DNA from: an uncultured delta proteobacterium
Lineage (GTDB): Bacteria > Myxococcota_A > Polyangia > Polyangiales > Polyangiaceae
Direction of reading: 5' to 3'
DNA length: 64,000 nucleotides
Assembly: GCA_903906315.1 (NCBI GenBank)
Contig: CAIVJW010000384.1
Location: forward strand, 1 to 64,000
Below, piece by piece: positions 49,985-58,063 of the stretch. The notes below the pieces were generated by a model. That model did not search any database and had not been told where the DNA came from. It saw nothing but the letters and a program-made list of their open reading frames with translations. Made by a program: the position numbers and the translations under genes. How positions within the stretch are numbered: the first letter of the stretch is position 1; every line of letters begins with the position of its first letter.

Positions 49985-50491
49985 TTGGAACGGCGCCTCT
50001 TCGCGCTCGATCACAACTTCCCCGAGCCCATCGTGCTCGCGATCGCCAAGGCGATCCCGGCCGCCGAGCTCGTGCCCGTGCGGGCGATCGGCCCTGAGCT
50101 AGCCGAGCTCGAGGACTGGGAGCTCCTGGCCAGGCTGCACCGGGACGAGCGCACGTGGGACGGGCTCATCACCAATGACGTGGCGATGCTCTCGCAGCCG
50201 AAGGAGATGACCGCGCTGAGCCAGACCCGCCTGACGCTCGTCGTCGCCCGTGGCGAGGGGAGCAACCCGATCCGCGCGGCCGGGGTGCTGCTCTGCCATC
50301 TCAATCACATCTGCCGCCACACGACGCATGAGCGCGCGCAGATCTGGGACCTGCGCGTGAAGCAGAAGAACGCCGAGGAGCCGCGCGCCTTCCTCGAGAG
50401 GATCGCCGAGAAAACCGGCACGACGCCCGAGGAGCTGGTCCGCGTGAATCGGCTCGACGCGAAGCTCCTCGGCGAACGGCGACACAGCTAG
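49985..50491 (+). CDS. PIN-like toxin (VapC45/DUF5615-type)
   Basis: 168 aa from a TTG directly after the antitoxin stop. Acidic residues in ALDHNFPEPI, LEDWELLARL and LITNDVAML sit where PIN ribonucleases carry their metal-binding Asp residues. The C-terminal helix region (HICRHTTHERAQIWDLRVKQ) is typical of the larger DUF5615-like relatives. Expected to cleave RNA when the antitoxin is lost. It stabilises the island or acts as an abortive defence. Confidence 0.75.
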   Translation: MERRLFALDHNFPEPIVLAIAKAIPAAELVPVRAIGPELAELEDWELLARLHRDERTWDGLITNDVAMLSQPKEMTALSQTRLTLVVARGEGSNPIRAAGVLLCHLNHICRHTTHERAQIWDLRVKQKNAEEPRAFLERIAEKTGTTPEELVRVNRLDAKLLGERRHS

Positions 50492-50511
50492 GCGGGCCCG
50501 CGGACGCCGCA

Positions 50512-52554
50512 TCATCCCCTCGGCGACAGGTCCAACGTCATGCGGCGCAGCGCCGCGTCGGCCTCGATGCGGGCGTCACCCTGCGCCCCGTCGTCCTTGG
50601 CGAGACGGCTCGCCGCCTTGCCGAGCAGGACGCCGTGCCAGCGGTCACGCGCGACGAGCTGGTGGAACATGCGCTCGTCATAGGTCCGCGGGACGAGGCA
50701 GTAGAGGATGTCGAGCGGCTCGCGCAAGCGCCGGCCGACGCGGTCGGCGCGTCCCTCGCGCTGCTCCATCTTCGCGGGGTTCCACTCGAGGTCGTAGTGG
50801 ACGATGCGCCGCGTGTACGTGTGCAGGTCGATCCCCTCGGCGCCCACGTTGCTGGCGACGAGCACCCATGGCGGGGTGAGCCGACGGAATGCGGTGGACA
50901 CCCGGTCCCGCTCCGTCCGCGCCTCGTCCCCGGTGTAGCGCGCGACCCAGCCGTGGTTCGGCCGCGGAGGCAGGACGAAGACCGATTCGAGCGCGTCTCT
51001 GGCCTGGCGGAGAGAGCCGCGGCGGTCCTCGTCTGCCTCGCCCGCGGTGCGCGCCTCGTCGGCTGCCGCGATGCTGCGGCGCAGGTCGGCCAGCAGCCTT
51101 CGCAGGTAGCCGTCGTGCGCGCCCGCGAGCGCGGTGGCGACCTCGTCCTCCGCGAGAGCGCGAAGATCGTCTGCGGCCTTCCGCACGGCGCGCTGCACCG
51201 CTACCGCGGCGCCAGCGGCGGTCGCGGCAAGGTCGTCCGCCTCCTCAAGAAACCGTTTGCGGCCCGTTGCCCGGCAGCGTCCCCAGTCACGACGACGGCG
51301 GCGCACCACCTCGACCGCCTTGTCAAAGGCTTGCCCGAGACGCTCTTTGAGGACGTCGGCGTGCCCGCGAACCCAGGAGGTGAAGACGATCGTCTTCAGC
51401 GGGACGCCGATCTCGAACGCCCGCTCGAGGTCGTTCGCCCACGCCGCGGCGGCCCACGCCGTCAGGGCTTCAAGGCGCGGCGATGGCGCATCGGAGGTTC
51501 CGCGAGCCACGAAGCGCCGCAGCTCGGTCGCAACGAAGGTGCGCTCGTCCAGGTCCCCGCGCGACGCGAGCCGTAGCCGCAGCCGGAGGTAAGCGATCTC
51601 GAAGTCCTCCTCCGACTGTGAGCGCTCCGTCGGCTCGAGGGATCCCAGCAGAGTGGCAACCCCGCCCTCGTCGAGCCGGTCGATCGAGCGCTCGAGCGAG
51701 ATGACGCGCCCGCTCGGCGCGAGCACGCTGTAGCTGCGGGGGCTCTTCGGCTGACGCGAGCGCGATGCGATGCGGCGGAGCAGCTCAGAGGCACCCTCGC
51801 GTTGCCGGGCGGACGGTCCCGGCTCGTCGGTCGAGTGGAACCGGGCGTCGACGGCGTTGATGAATTCGCGAACGGCGGGCTGCGCGAACGGGTTCGTACC
51901 GTGTCGCAGGATGCGCGAGCTCAGCGAGCTCCACTCGCGCGGCTCGAGCTGGAACGGGGTCGCCGAGAGGAGCAGCTTCCTCGTGCAGCGCCCGTGCCGC
52001 TCGACCTCCTCCAGCGCCTTTCGTGCCCTCGGATGGTGCGCCTCGTCGACGATGATGACGTCCCACTTCGCACGGAGCAGCGCGGCCACGCCGCGTCCCT
52101 TCGTCAGGAGCAGGTTGTGGCTCACCAGATACGTGCCCGATGTCGCGTGAAACCGGCCGTACCGACGCGAGGTCTTCACGTGGTCTGACCTTCGAATCGG
52201 AACGACGAACGACAACGTCTTGAGCGCCCAGGGTGCGAAGCATCGCGTCCGCGCCCAGCGGTCGAGCACCTTGCGGAGCTCGCCCCCCGCGGCGAGCTCG
52301 TCTTCCCACTTGCTGACCAGATTCGGCGGGCAGATGATGAGCACCCGCCCGCGGTGCCGCTTCCGCCTCATGGACTCGAGCAGGCGCGCTGCCGTGGCGA
52401 GCGCCTCCCACGTCTTGCCCATCCCGACGCCGTCGCAGAAGAGCACGCCGTCCTGATCGCCTTCGGAGAGGAACTTCCCGCTCCGAAGTCGCACGCAGGC
52501 CCAGCCTGCGGCCGCATTCTGGTGCGACTTGCCCGTGTCGAGGCCTCGGCTCAT
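50512..52554 (-). CDS. SNF2-like helicase in the DISARM accessory cassette
   Basis: 680 aa. DGVGMGKT (41-48), DEAHH (170-174), LLSATPF, TSWVRGHADVLKERL, and motif V/VI in SNVGAEGIDLHTYTRRIVHY and REGRADRVGR. An SNF2-type DNA translocase of the same general class as DrmD but much shorter and diverged. Its ATG overlaps the PLD gene stop (ATGA), so it is the last gene of a three-gene unit (DUF6361-like, PLD, helicase) lying between drmMI and the inserted transposon. Confidence 0.9.
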   Translation of the reverse strand: MSRGLDTGKSHQNAAAGWACVRLRSGKFLSEGDQDGVLFCDGVGMGKTWEALATAARLLESMRRKRHRGRVLIICPPNLVSKWEDELAAGGELRKVLDRWARTRCFAPWALKTLSFVVPIRRSDHVKTSRRYGRFHATSGTYLVSHNLLLTKGRGVAALLRAKWDVIIVDEAHHPRARKALEEVERHGRCTRKLLLSATPFQLEPREWSSLSSRILRHGTNPFAQPAVREFINAVDARFHSTDEPGPSARQREGASELLRRIASRSRQPKSPRSYSVLAPSGRVISLERSIDRLDEGGVATLLGSLEPTERSQSEEDFEIAYLRLRLRLASRGDLDERTFVATELRRFVARGTSDAPSPRLEALTAWAAAAWANDLERAFEIGVPLKTIVFTSWVRGHADVLKERLGQAFDKAVEVVRRRRRDWGRCRATGRKRFLEEADDLAATAAGAAVAVQRAVRKAADDLRALAEDEVATALAGAHDGYLRRLLADLRRSIAAADEARTAGEADEDRRGSLRQARDALESVFVLPPRPNHGWVARYTGDEARTERDRVSTAFRRLTPPWVLVASNVGAEGIDLHTYTRRIVHYDLEWNPAKMEQREGRADRVGRRLREPLDILYCLVPRTYDERMFHQLVARDRWHGVLLGKAASRLAKDDGAQGDARIEADAALRRMTLDLSPRG

Positions 52555-54203
52555 CGCGGGCCTCCAATCGTCGAGCGCACCCATTGCTCGATCGCGCCGA
52601 CGAGGTGCGCGTCGCTCGCCGGCGCTCGCGCGAGGCTCGCGAGGAGCGCCTCCCCGAGTTGCGCTCGGTACGCGCGGCGCCCCCTCGACCGCTCGATGGC
52701 GCGCTTCAGGACGGCCAGGTGGACCGCGATCTTGTCGATCGCTCCCTGGTGCTCGGCCGCGTCGAGCCTGCGCCGGAGTTCCTCTTCTTCCTCCCGCTGC
52801 GCGTCGGGCTCGTCGTCACCGTCATCATCCGCGGCCTCGCGGGCGGCCGGCCCCGCGACGACCACGCGCCCGAGCAGGTCATCGGTCCAGCTCGCCAGCA
52901 CATCGTCCACCGTCGACATGGCGTCGTCGCCCGGGACGTGAGGCGCGTTCACGACGAACGGGACATCGCCGCCGCCCGTGATCTCGAACGCGGTGAACAT
53001 CCGCGCCTCGGGCATCGGGCCGGGGACGTCGAGCGTCGCGGTGAGACCTCGAACCTTGGGCTGGTACTTCTTGCCGTGGAGTCGGATGTCGAGCCCGGCG
53101 GCCGGTGAGACGAGGTGCATCGTTAGACGCCAACCATCGCGGCGCGGACTGGCTTCGGCCGCGAGCACGGAGCCTTGCGCCTCGACATCACCGTCATGCT
53201 GTCGAGGTCGAAGCTCGGCTGGCGTCGTCCCGAACCACCGGCCGAGATCGGCGACGAACGCGTTTGCGTCCGCGGTACTGAGCGGCATCTTGACGAGGAT
53301 CTCAACGTTGCCGCCCCCACCAACCCGCCGGCAGAGCGCCTTGCTCGTCAGGTTGGCGCTCCCCATCCAGAGGTGCGGACGAGCGCTGCGCACGAGGTAG
53401 CCCTTGGCGTGCAGCGTCCGCGGGCGCGCCGGATCGTCACCGTCGTCGGCGTCGGCCTCGCTCAGTTTGTCCGGGCGGAAGCCGCGCTGCGCGACGCCTT
53501 TGATGGCGAGTCGCGCGTCCGTGTGAACGGTCACGCGCGACCGCTCGACGCGCTTCCACAGCCCCTCGAGGCCCCCCGTGGCGTAAGCCGGGGAGATGAT
53601 GTCGATTCGCGCGCCGCGCGGCGCCTTGCTGAGCCGGTCGACGAATGGCCCGGCAAGCGACGTCCACACGCGTTCGCTCTCGTGTGGCCCGGGCAGGCCG
53701 GCGAGCGCGCGGGCGACGGCACGCTTGGCGGCAGGGTCGAGCGTGACGGCCGCGTTGGACTGCAGCGCGCTGAAGAACGCCACCACGCCAGCGACCACGT
53801 CCTCGTCATCGCTGTGCGCCCAGAGCTCGAGGTTCCCGCCGAGTCCCCCGCTGGTGAGGTTCGCGGAGCCGAAGCAGACACGCGCCCGCGGGCCGGCTCG
53901 GAGCAGAAGGAGCTTGGGGTGGAAGACACCGCCCCGAACGCGAACGGGGTGCACGTTCGCTTCCGGAGACGCGCCGCGCCCACCACGGCCGAGCTCCTTC
54001 TCGAGCTCGCGGGCGTCCGCCAGCACGACGGTGCGGAACTGGCGCCCCCGCCGCGAAAGAGCGTGGAGCACGCGCGTATCGAGGAGGTGCAGGTCGACGC
54101 CGTAGGTGCAAAAGACAGCCCACCGCGGGGCACCTCCAGCGCTCGACCGGACGAAGTCGTCGATCGGGTCGAGCCAGCGCCTCCAGTCGACGCCGCGGCT
54201 CAC
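52551..54203 (-). CDS. PLD-family nuclease with two HKD-like motifs
   Basis: 550 aa from GTG overlapping the upstream stop (GTGA). Two phospholipase D-type motifs: H95/K97 in FHPKLLLL with GSANLTSGGLGGNLE, and H265/K267 in LHAKGYLV with GSANLTSKALCRRVG. A C-terminal beta domain and an acidic then helical tail follow. Two motifs in one chain suggest a complete pseudo-dimeric active site, unlike the single-motif DrmC at 39356. Acts with the helicase and DUF6361-like protein by operon position. Confidence 0.85.
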   Translation of the reverse strand: MSRGVDWRRWLDPIDDFVRSSAGGAPRWAVFCTYGVDLHLLDTRVLHALSRRGRQFRTVVLADARELEKELGRGGRGASPEANVHPVRVRGGVFHPKLLLLRAGPRARVCFGSANLTSGGLGGNLELWAHSDDEDVVAGVVAFFSALQSNAAVTLDPAAKRAVARALAGLPGPHESERVWTSLAGPFVDRLSKAPRGARIDIISPAYATGGLEGLWKRVERSRVTVHTDARLAIKGVAQRGFRPDKLSEADADDGDDPARPRTLHAKGYLVRSARPHLWMGSANLTSKALCRRVGGGGNVEILVKMPLSTADANAFVADLGRWFGTTPAELRPRQHDGDVEAQGSVLAAEASPRRDGWRLTMHLVSPAAGLDIRLHGKKYQPKVRGLTATLDVPGPMPEARMFTAFEITGGGDVPFVVNAPHVPGDDAMSTVDDVLASWTDDLLGRVVVAGPAAREAADDDGDDEPDAQREEEEELRRRLDAAEHQGAIDKIAVHLAVLKRAIERSRGRRAYRAQLGEALLASLARAPASDAHLVGAIEQWVRSTIGGPR

Positions 54204-55402
54204 GATGAGCCTCCGGCAACGCCGAGGTCGACGGCGAGCTGCCCCAGGGCCGCGAGTCGATAGGGATGAAAACCGACGCCCGTCTCGAGGTTCTTCGTCC
54301 CCGCGGCCGGCAGCCTCTCGATGCGCGCCCCGTTGAGCTCGATCCAGGCATCTCCGCCCTTCGCGTCGGCGTGGTGTCGGAGGAGCTCGCGCACGAACTC
54401 CCTCACGTCCTCGGTCGCGAGCTTCGCGAGCTCGAACGGTCTCGGATCGAGGGCGAGCTGTCCGAGGTCGACCGTCCGTAGAGCGGCCTCCAGGCGAAGC
54501 GCTCCGCGCAGCGCGCCCATCGCGAGAGACGCTCGCTCATCGAGCTCCGACGGAGCGGTCTCGAGCTCCTCGAACGACAGCCGCGCGCGCGCCTTGCGGG
54601 CCTTCTCGAGCGCGTTCACGAGGGGCCCGATGGACTTGTCCACGCGCGTGAGCGTCGCCGAGAACGCGTGCTTGAGGCCCGTCGAGACCCACTCCCAGAC
54701 TTGGGCGCAGTGAAGCACCCACGCGGGGTCATCGCTGGGGGCGCCGCCGGGCAGCTTGGCCGCAGTCGCGAGCGCCACGCCCGGGCTCAGTCCCGCGAGG
54801 TCACGCACCCGCCGTCCCAACGTCTCGAGCGTGTGGGCACGTCGCGCCATGCTTTCGCTCGCGTTGCCGCGCCGGTCGAAGCCCAGGCGCTTCCGGAGCA
54901 GGGCAGCCTCTCGGCCCGGCACTTCACTCAAGCACGGCCGCGCCGTCCCCGTGTACATGCGGGCGACCGCCAAGCCGTCGTCCGTCAGCTCGGCCGGCGC
55001 GCGCCGGTCGAATAGGCCGAGCGCGCGGAGCAGCGGTCGGTACTGGCTGAAGGCCGTCGTGCTGTAGAGCAGCTCGGGCCGGGCGGGGCGCCCGGTCTTC
55101 AACGCGCTCGCAATCCGAGATCGCCCGACCACGGCCGGGCACTCGTCGCCGCGTTCGTGCCGCTCGGCCTCCGCGAGCGCGAGCTTCCCTTCCGCCCGCC
55201 GCAGCGCCGCGATGCGGTCCTTCTCCTTGCGCGCGCGCTGCGCCGCCCAGCAGAAGAACGACAGGTAGCGCGCCCGGCGCGTCAGCACGGAGATCTCCGG
55301 CAACAGGAGGTCCGCGAAGAAGTCGGCCTGCGCCGCCAGGCCCAGGGCGTCGACGGCGATCTCGCGCGACGGATCTGCTTGCACCCACGCGAACGTGCCC
55401 AT
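54200..55402 (-). CDS. DUF6361-like protein
   Basis: 400 aa. The N-terminus (MGTFAWVQADPSREIAVDAL, ADLLLPEISVLTRRARYLSF) resembles DUF6361 proteins, which have a comparable ADLLFPG...TRARYFLF segment. The rest is helical and unfamiliar, with no catalytic motif. Ten bases separate it from the drmMI C-terminal gene, so the cassette is continuous with the DISARM operon. The family assignment is from memory of the motif and moderate at best. Confidence 0.65.
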   Translation of the reverse strand: MGTFAWVQADPSREIAVDALGLAAQADFFADLLLPEISVLTRRARYLSFFCWAAQRARKEKDRIAALRRAEGKLALAEAERHERGDECPAVVGRSRIASALKTGRPARPELLYSTTAFSQYRPLLRALGLFDRRAPAELTDDGLAVARMYTGTARPCLSEVPGREAALLRKRLGFDRRGNASESMARRAHTLETLGRRVRDLAGLSPGVALATAAKLPGGAPSDDPAWVLHCAQVWEWVSTGLKHAFSATLTRVDKSIGPLVNALEKARKARARLSFEELETAPSELDERASLAMGALRGALRLEAALRTVDLGQLALDPRPFELAKLATEDVREFVRELLRHHADAKGGDAWIELNGARIERLPAAGTKNLETGVGFHPYRLAALGQLAVDLGVAGGSS

Positions 55403-55412
55403 GCTCCCCCCT

Positions 55413-57002
55413 CTACCCGAACAGCCCGCCTTGCCCCGTCGGCGGCGTTCGGGTCTTCGCCTTCTTCGTGGCGGTCGCCGCGCGCTCCTCCGTCGGCTGT
55501 CGCCTCTTCTTGGCGGCCTGCACGAGCTTCACCTCCGCCCCCGCGAGCCGCTCCTCCTCGGCCCGCTCCGCGTTCAGCGCGAGCAGCCGCGCGAGCACCT
55601 CGTCGCGCACCTCGTCCAGCCAGCGCCAGCGCCAGGGCTTCTTGCGCTTCTTCGCGCGCCCGTCGTCGTCCTCAGCCTCGTCCTCGTAGTCGAGGAGGAA
55701 CTCGCAACGCGGGATGACGTCGGTCCAGCCGTAGGCGTCGAGGACGGCGCGGTCCATCGCGTCGTGCAGCTCGCGCAGGCGCAGGATGCCGACGTCGTGC
55801 TCGTCCGGGTCGTGGAAGCGGTTGTACGTCGCCGTCAGGCCCTGGTCGTTCTGGACCATGAGCGCTGCGCGGAACTCGTAGTAGACGCGACCGGCATCCT
55901 CAAGGGTGGCGTTCGGTTCCCAGTTCGTAGGGAACGGGAACGTTTCGAAGCAATCCGATGGCGTGTAGCGAGGATCGTCTTTGAAGCTGGAACCGCGAAA
56001 CCGGACCCACGCCTCGTGAACGCGAGACTGGAGGAGCGCGAGCGCCGCGTCCTGAGGCAGCGCAATTACGACGACGGTGTGTCCGAAAACCACGTTCGAC
56101 GGCTGGAAGGCAAATGCAAGGTGCGTGCTCACCTGCGACGTCGCAAGCACTCGCGGGACTCTGGCAACGGCATCAAACAGCGCGTGGGAGTATTGCCCCC
56201 ATCGCCACCAGTGCGCCTTGCGCCGCTTCGCGTCGCCCTCGTCGCCCAGCTTGTCGCGCGTGGGCTTCACTCGCGTTTCCAAAAGCGCCATGAGGTCAGG
56301 CCATCGTCGAGCCTCTTGCTCGGTCATGTCAGCGAAGTTGATCACGTGGCCACGAAGCGCCTGCTGCGGATCGGTGTTGATCTGCTCGCCGCCTTGGAAT
56401 GGAAACACCCGTTCCGCGTTTCGAGGGTCGCGACGGACCACTTCCCGAAGGTCCTCGATGGAATTCGCGCCGGGATTACCGTCCTCGAAAATGAACCCGG
56501 CACCCAGAATGTAGCTGCCGACGAACGCCCTCCCTGCGTTCGCGTGAAGGTGCGGGGGATCGTTGTCGCACCCAGTACCGAGTAGGTACGCAGAGACTCT
56601 GTCGACCTCCTTTCCGTTGAGGTGGCAGGGCGTCGCTGCGACCCCGCGGCGCAGATGAACCACGCTGACGATCACAGCCGCGACACCTGGCCATCTCACG
56701 CGCTTGCACGCGTCGTAGATGTGGCCGCCGTTGGTGCAGATCCACCCGAGGCCCGTGCACCGAGTATCGCCCTGGGCCACCGTGTTTGTTGCAATGAGCC
56801 CTGCCGTGCCTCCCGGTCTCAGCAGGTCGAACGCTCGCCGAAGGAAGTAGGCCGCCAGGTCGCTGCTGCCGTGTGCTCCTGGAAAGACCTCGCAGAGGAA
56901 GTAGACGTACTCCTTGCCTTGGCCTGCGAAAATCAGGTTCTTGTGGGCGAACGGAGGGTTCCCGACGAAGGCATGAAAGCCGCCGCGCTTCTCGTCGCTC
57001 AT
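55413..57002 (-). CDS. Methyltransferase catalytic half B (NPPF motif), PglX/DrmMI-like
   Basis: 529 aa from ATG overlapping the preceding stop (ATGA). It begins as the second half of a PglX/DrmMI-type N6-adenine methyltransferase: GGFHAFVGNPPFAHKN (motif IV NPPF at 15-18), SSDLAAYFLRRAFDLLRPGG, TAGLIATNTVAQGDTRCTGL, WPGVAAVIVSVVHLRRG. A target-recognition region and a charged C-terminal extension follow. It has no SAM-binding motif I of its own and so must pair with the half encoded at 58063-60432. It looks like the canonical DrmMI C-half. Confidence 0.85.
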   Translation of the reverse strand: MSDEKRGGFHAFVGNPPFAHKNLIFAGQGKEYVYFLCEVFPGAHGSSDLAAYFLRRAFDLLRPGGTAGLIATNTVAQGDTRCTGLGWICTNGGHIYDACKRVRWPGVAAVIVSVVHLRRGVAATPCHLNGKEVDRVSAYLLGTGCDNDPPHLHANAGRAFVGSYILGAGFIFEDGNPGANSIEDLREVVRRDPRNAERVFPFQGGEQINTDPQQALRGHVINFADMTEQEARRWPDLMALLETRVKPTRDKLGDEGDAKRRKAHWWRWGQYSHALFDAVARVPRVLATSQVSTHLAFAFQPSNVVFGHTVVVIALPQDAALALLQSRVHEAWVRFRGSSFKDDPRYTPSDCFETFPFPTNWEPNATLEDAGRVYYEFRAALMVQNDQGLTATYNRFHDPDEHDVGILRLRELHDAMDRAVLDAYGWTDVIPRCEFLLDYEDEAEDDDGRAKKRKKPWRWRWLDEVRDEVLARLLALNAERAEEERLAGAEVKLVQAAKKRRQPTEERAATATKKAKTRTPPTGQGGLFG

Positions 57003-58063
57003 TGCAGCCCCTCCCACCAGAGGTGGACGCGCGTTCGCTCCTCCTCAGTGAGGCCGAACGCAGTCGCGACGCGTGCGTCAAGGTCGGCCTGCTCCGCGAC
57101 GTCGAGCCCCGCGTTGCGCTCCGACCACGCCCGCCCGAGCGCTGCGAGGTCCTTCACGAGCGCAGTGTTCGGCGGCGCCGGCGTCGCGCGCAGGTGGCCG
57201 ATCTTCATCTGCGGCATGCCCTGCCGCGCATCGCGGTGGCGCATGTAGTGGAGCCAGCGGATCGGCGTCGCGTTCAGGTACGCGACCAGGAAGGCTGCCG
57301 GGTGCTCGTCGTCCTCGAAGCCGGCCAGGATCGAGTTGCGGAAGCCCACGCCGTCCGAGAGCGCGGCCATCGGCACGCGCGCGGTCTGGCGAATGAGCAC
57401 ACGCACGGCCTCCCACTCGGCCGGTTCGCGCAGGCGATCGCGGAACCACGCCGGATCCGCGTAGTTCGACGGCAGCTTCCGGCGGAAAGGCTCGAGGTCA
57501 CTCCCCACGCGGAGCGCGACCGAGTGGACCGCGTCGGGAGCCGCGGCCAGGTGATGGGTGTCCGGCCCGGAGCTCTGCAGGCCGCGCTCGCCGAAGAGGT
57601 GCGGCGGAAGCGCAGGCCGGTCCATCTTCGCGAGGAGGCGGCGCGCGCCCTCGTCGAGGTCGGGGCGCTCGACGGGCCACGGCTCCGCCTCGCTCATCGT
57701 GCGATCGTTGGCGAGGCGCGTCGACCGGAGCACCATGCTCGGCTGGAACACGCCGAGGAAGCCGTCCTCGCCGAGGTCGGGCAGGTCGTCGTCGCAGGTG
57801 CACCGCTTGTCGTGCGCCAGCCGCGTCGGGGCATAGCCGTTCTGCTCGGACATCGAGCTCGGCAGGATGATCCCCATGCGACCGCCGGGTACGAGCAGCT
57901 CGGCGCAGCGCTCGACGAACATGCCCTGAAGGTTCCTGAAGCCTGCGAAGCTCTCATACCGGTCGAGGAAGTAGCGCCGCAGCGGCTCGGCCATCGGCTG
58001 CGCCGCCTTGCCCGCGTAGGAGACCCAGGGAGGGTTGCCGACCAGGGCCGAGAAGCCGCGCAC
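56999..58063 (-). CDS. Methyltransferase catalytic half A (NPPW motif)
   Basis: 354 aa from GTG sharing one base with the upstream TAG (TAGTG). It starts RGFSALVGNPPWVSYAG with NPPW at 10-13, then FVERCAELLVPGGRMGIILP, the strand pattern of an N6-adenine methyltransferase second half. A target-recognition-like region follows. It lacks motif I. It is not closely related to half B, so the locus has two successive catalytic halves behind one SAM-binding half. Confidence 0.85.
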   Translation of the reverse strand: MRGFSALVGNPPWVSYAGKAAQPMAEPLRRYFLDRYESFAGFRNLQGMFVERCAELLVPGGRMGIILPSSMSEQNGYAPTRLAHDKRCTCDDDLPDLGEDGFLGVFQPSMVLRSTRLANDRTMSEAEPWPVERPDLDEGARRLLAKMDRPALPPHLFGERGLQSSGPDTHHLAAAPDAVHSVALRVGSDLEPFRRKLPSNYADPAWFRDRLREPAEWEAVRVLIRQTARVPMAALSDGVGFRNSILAGFEDDEHPAAFLVAYLNATPIRWLHYMRHRDARQGMPQMKIGHLRATPAPPNTALVKDLAALGRAWSERNAGLDVAEQADLDARVATAFGLTEEERTRVHLWWEGLQ

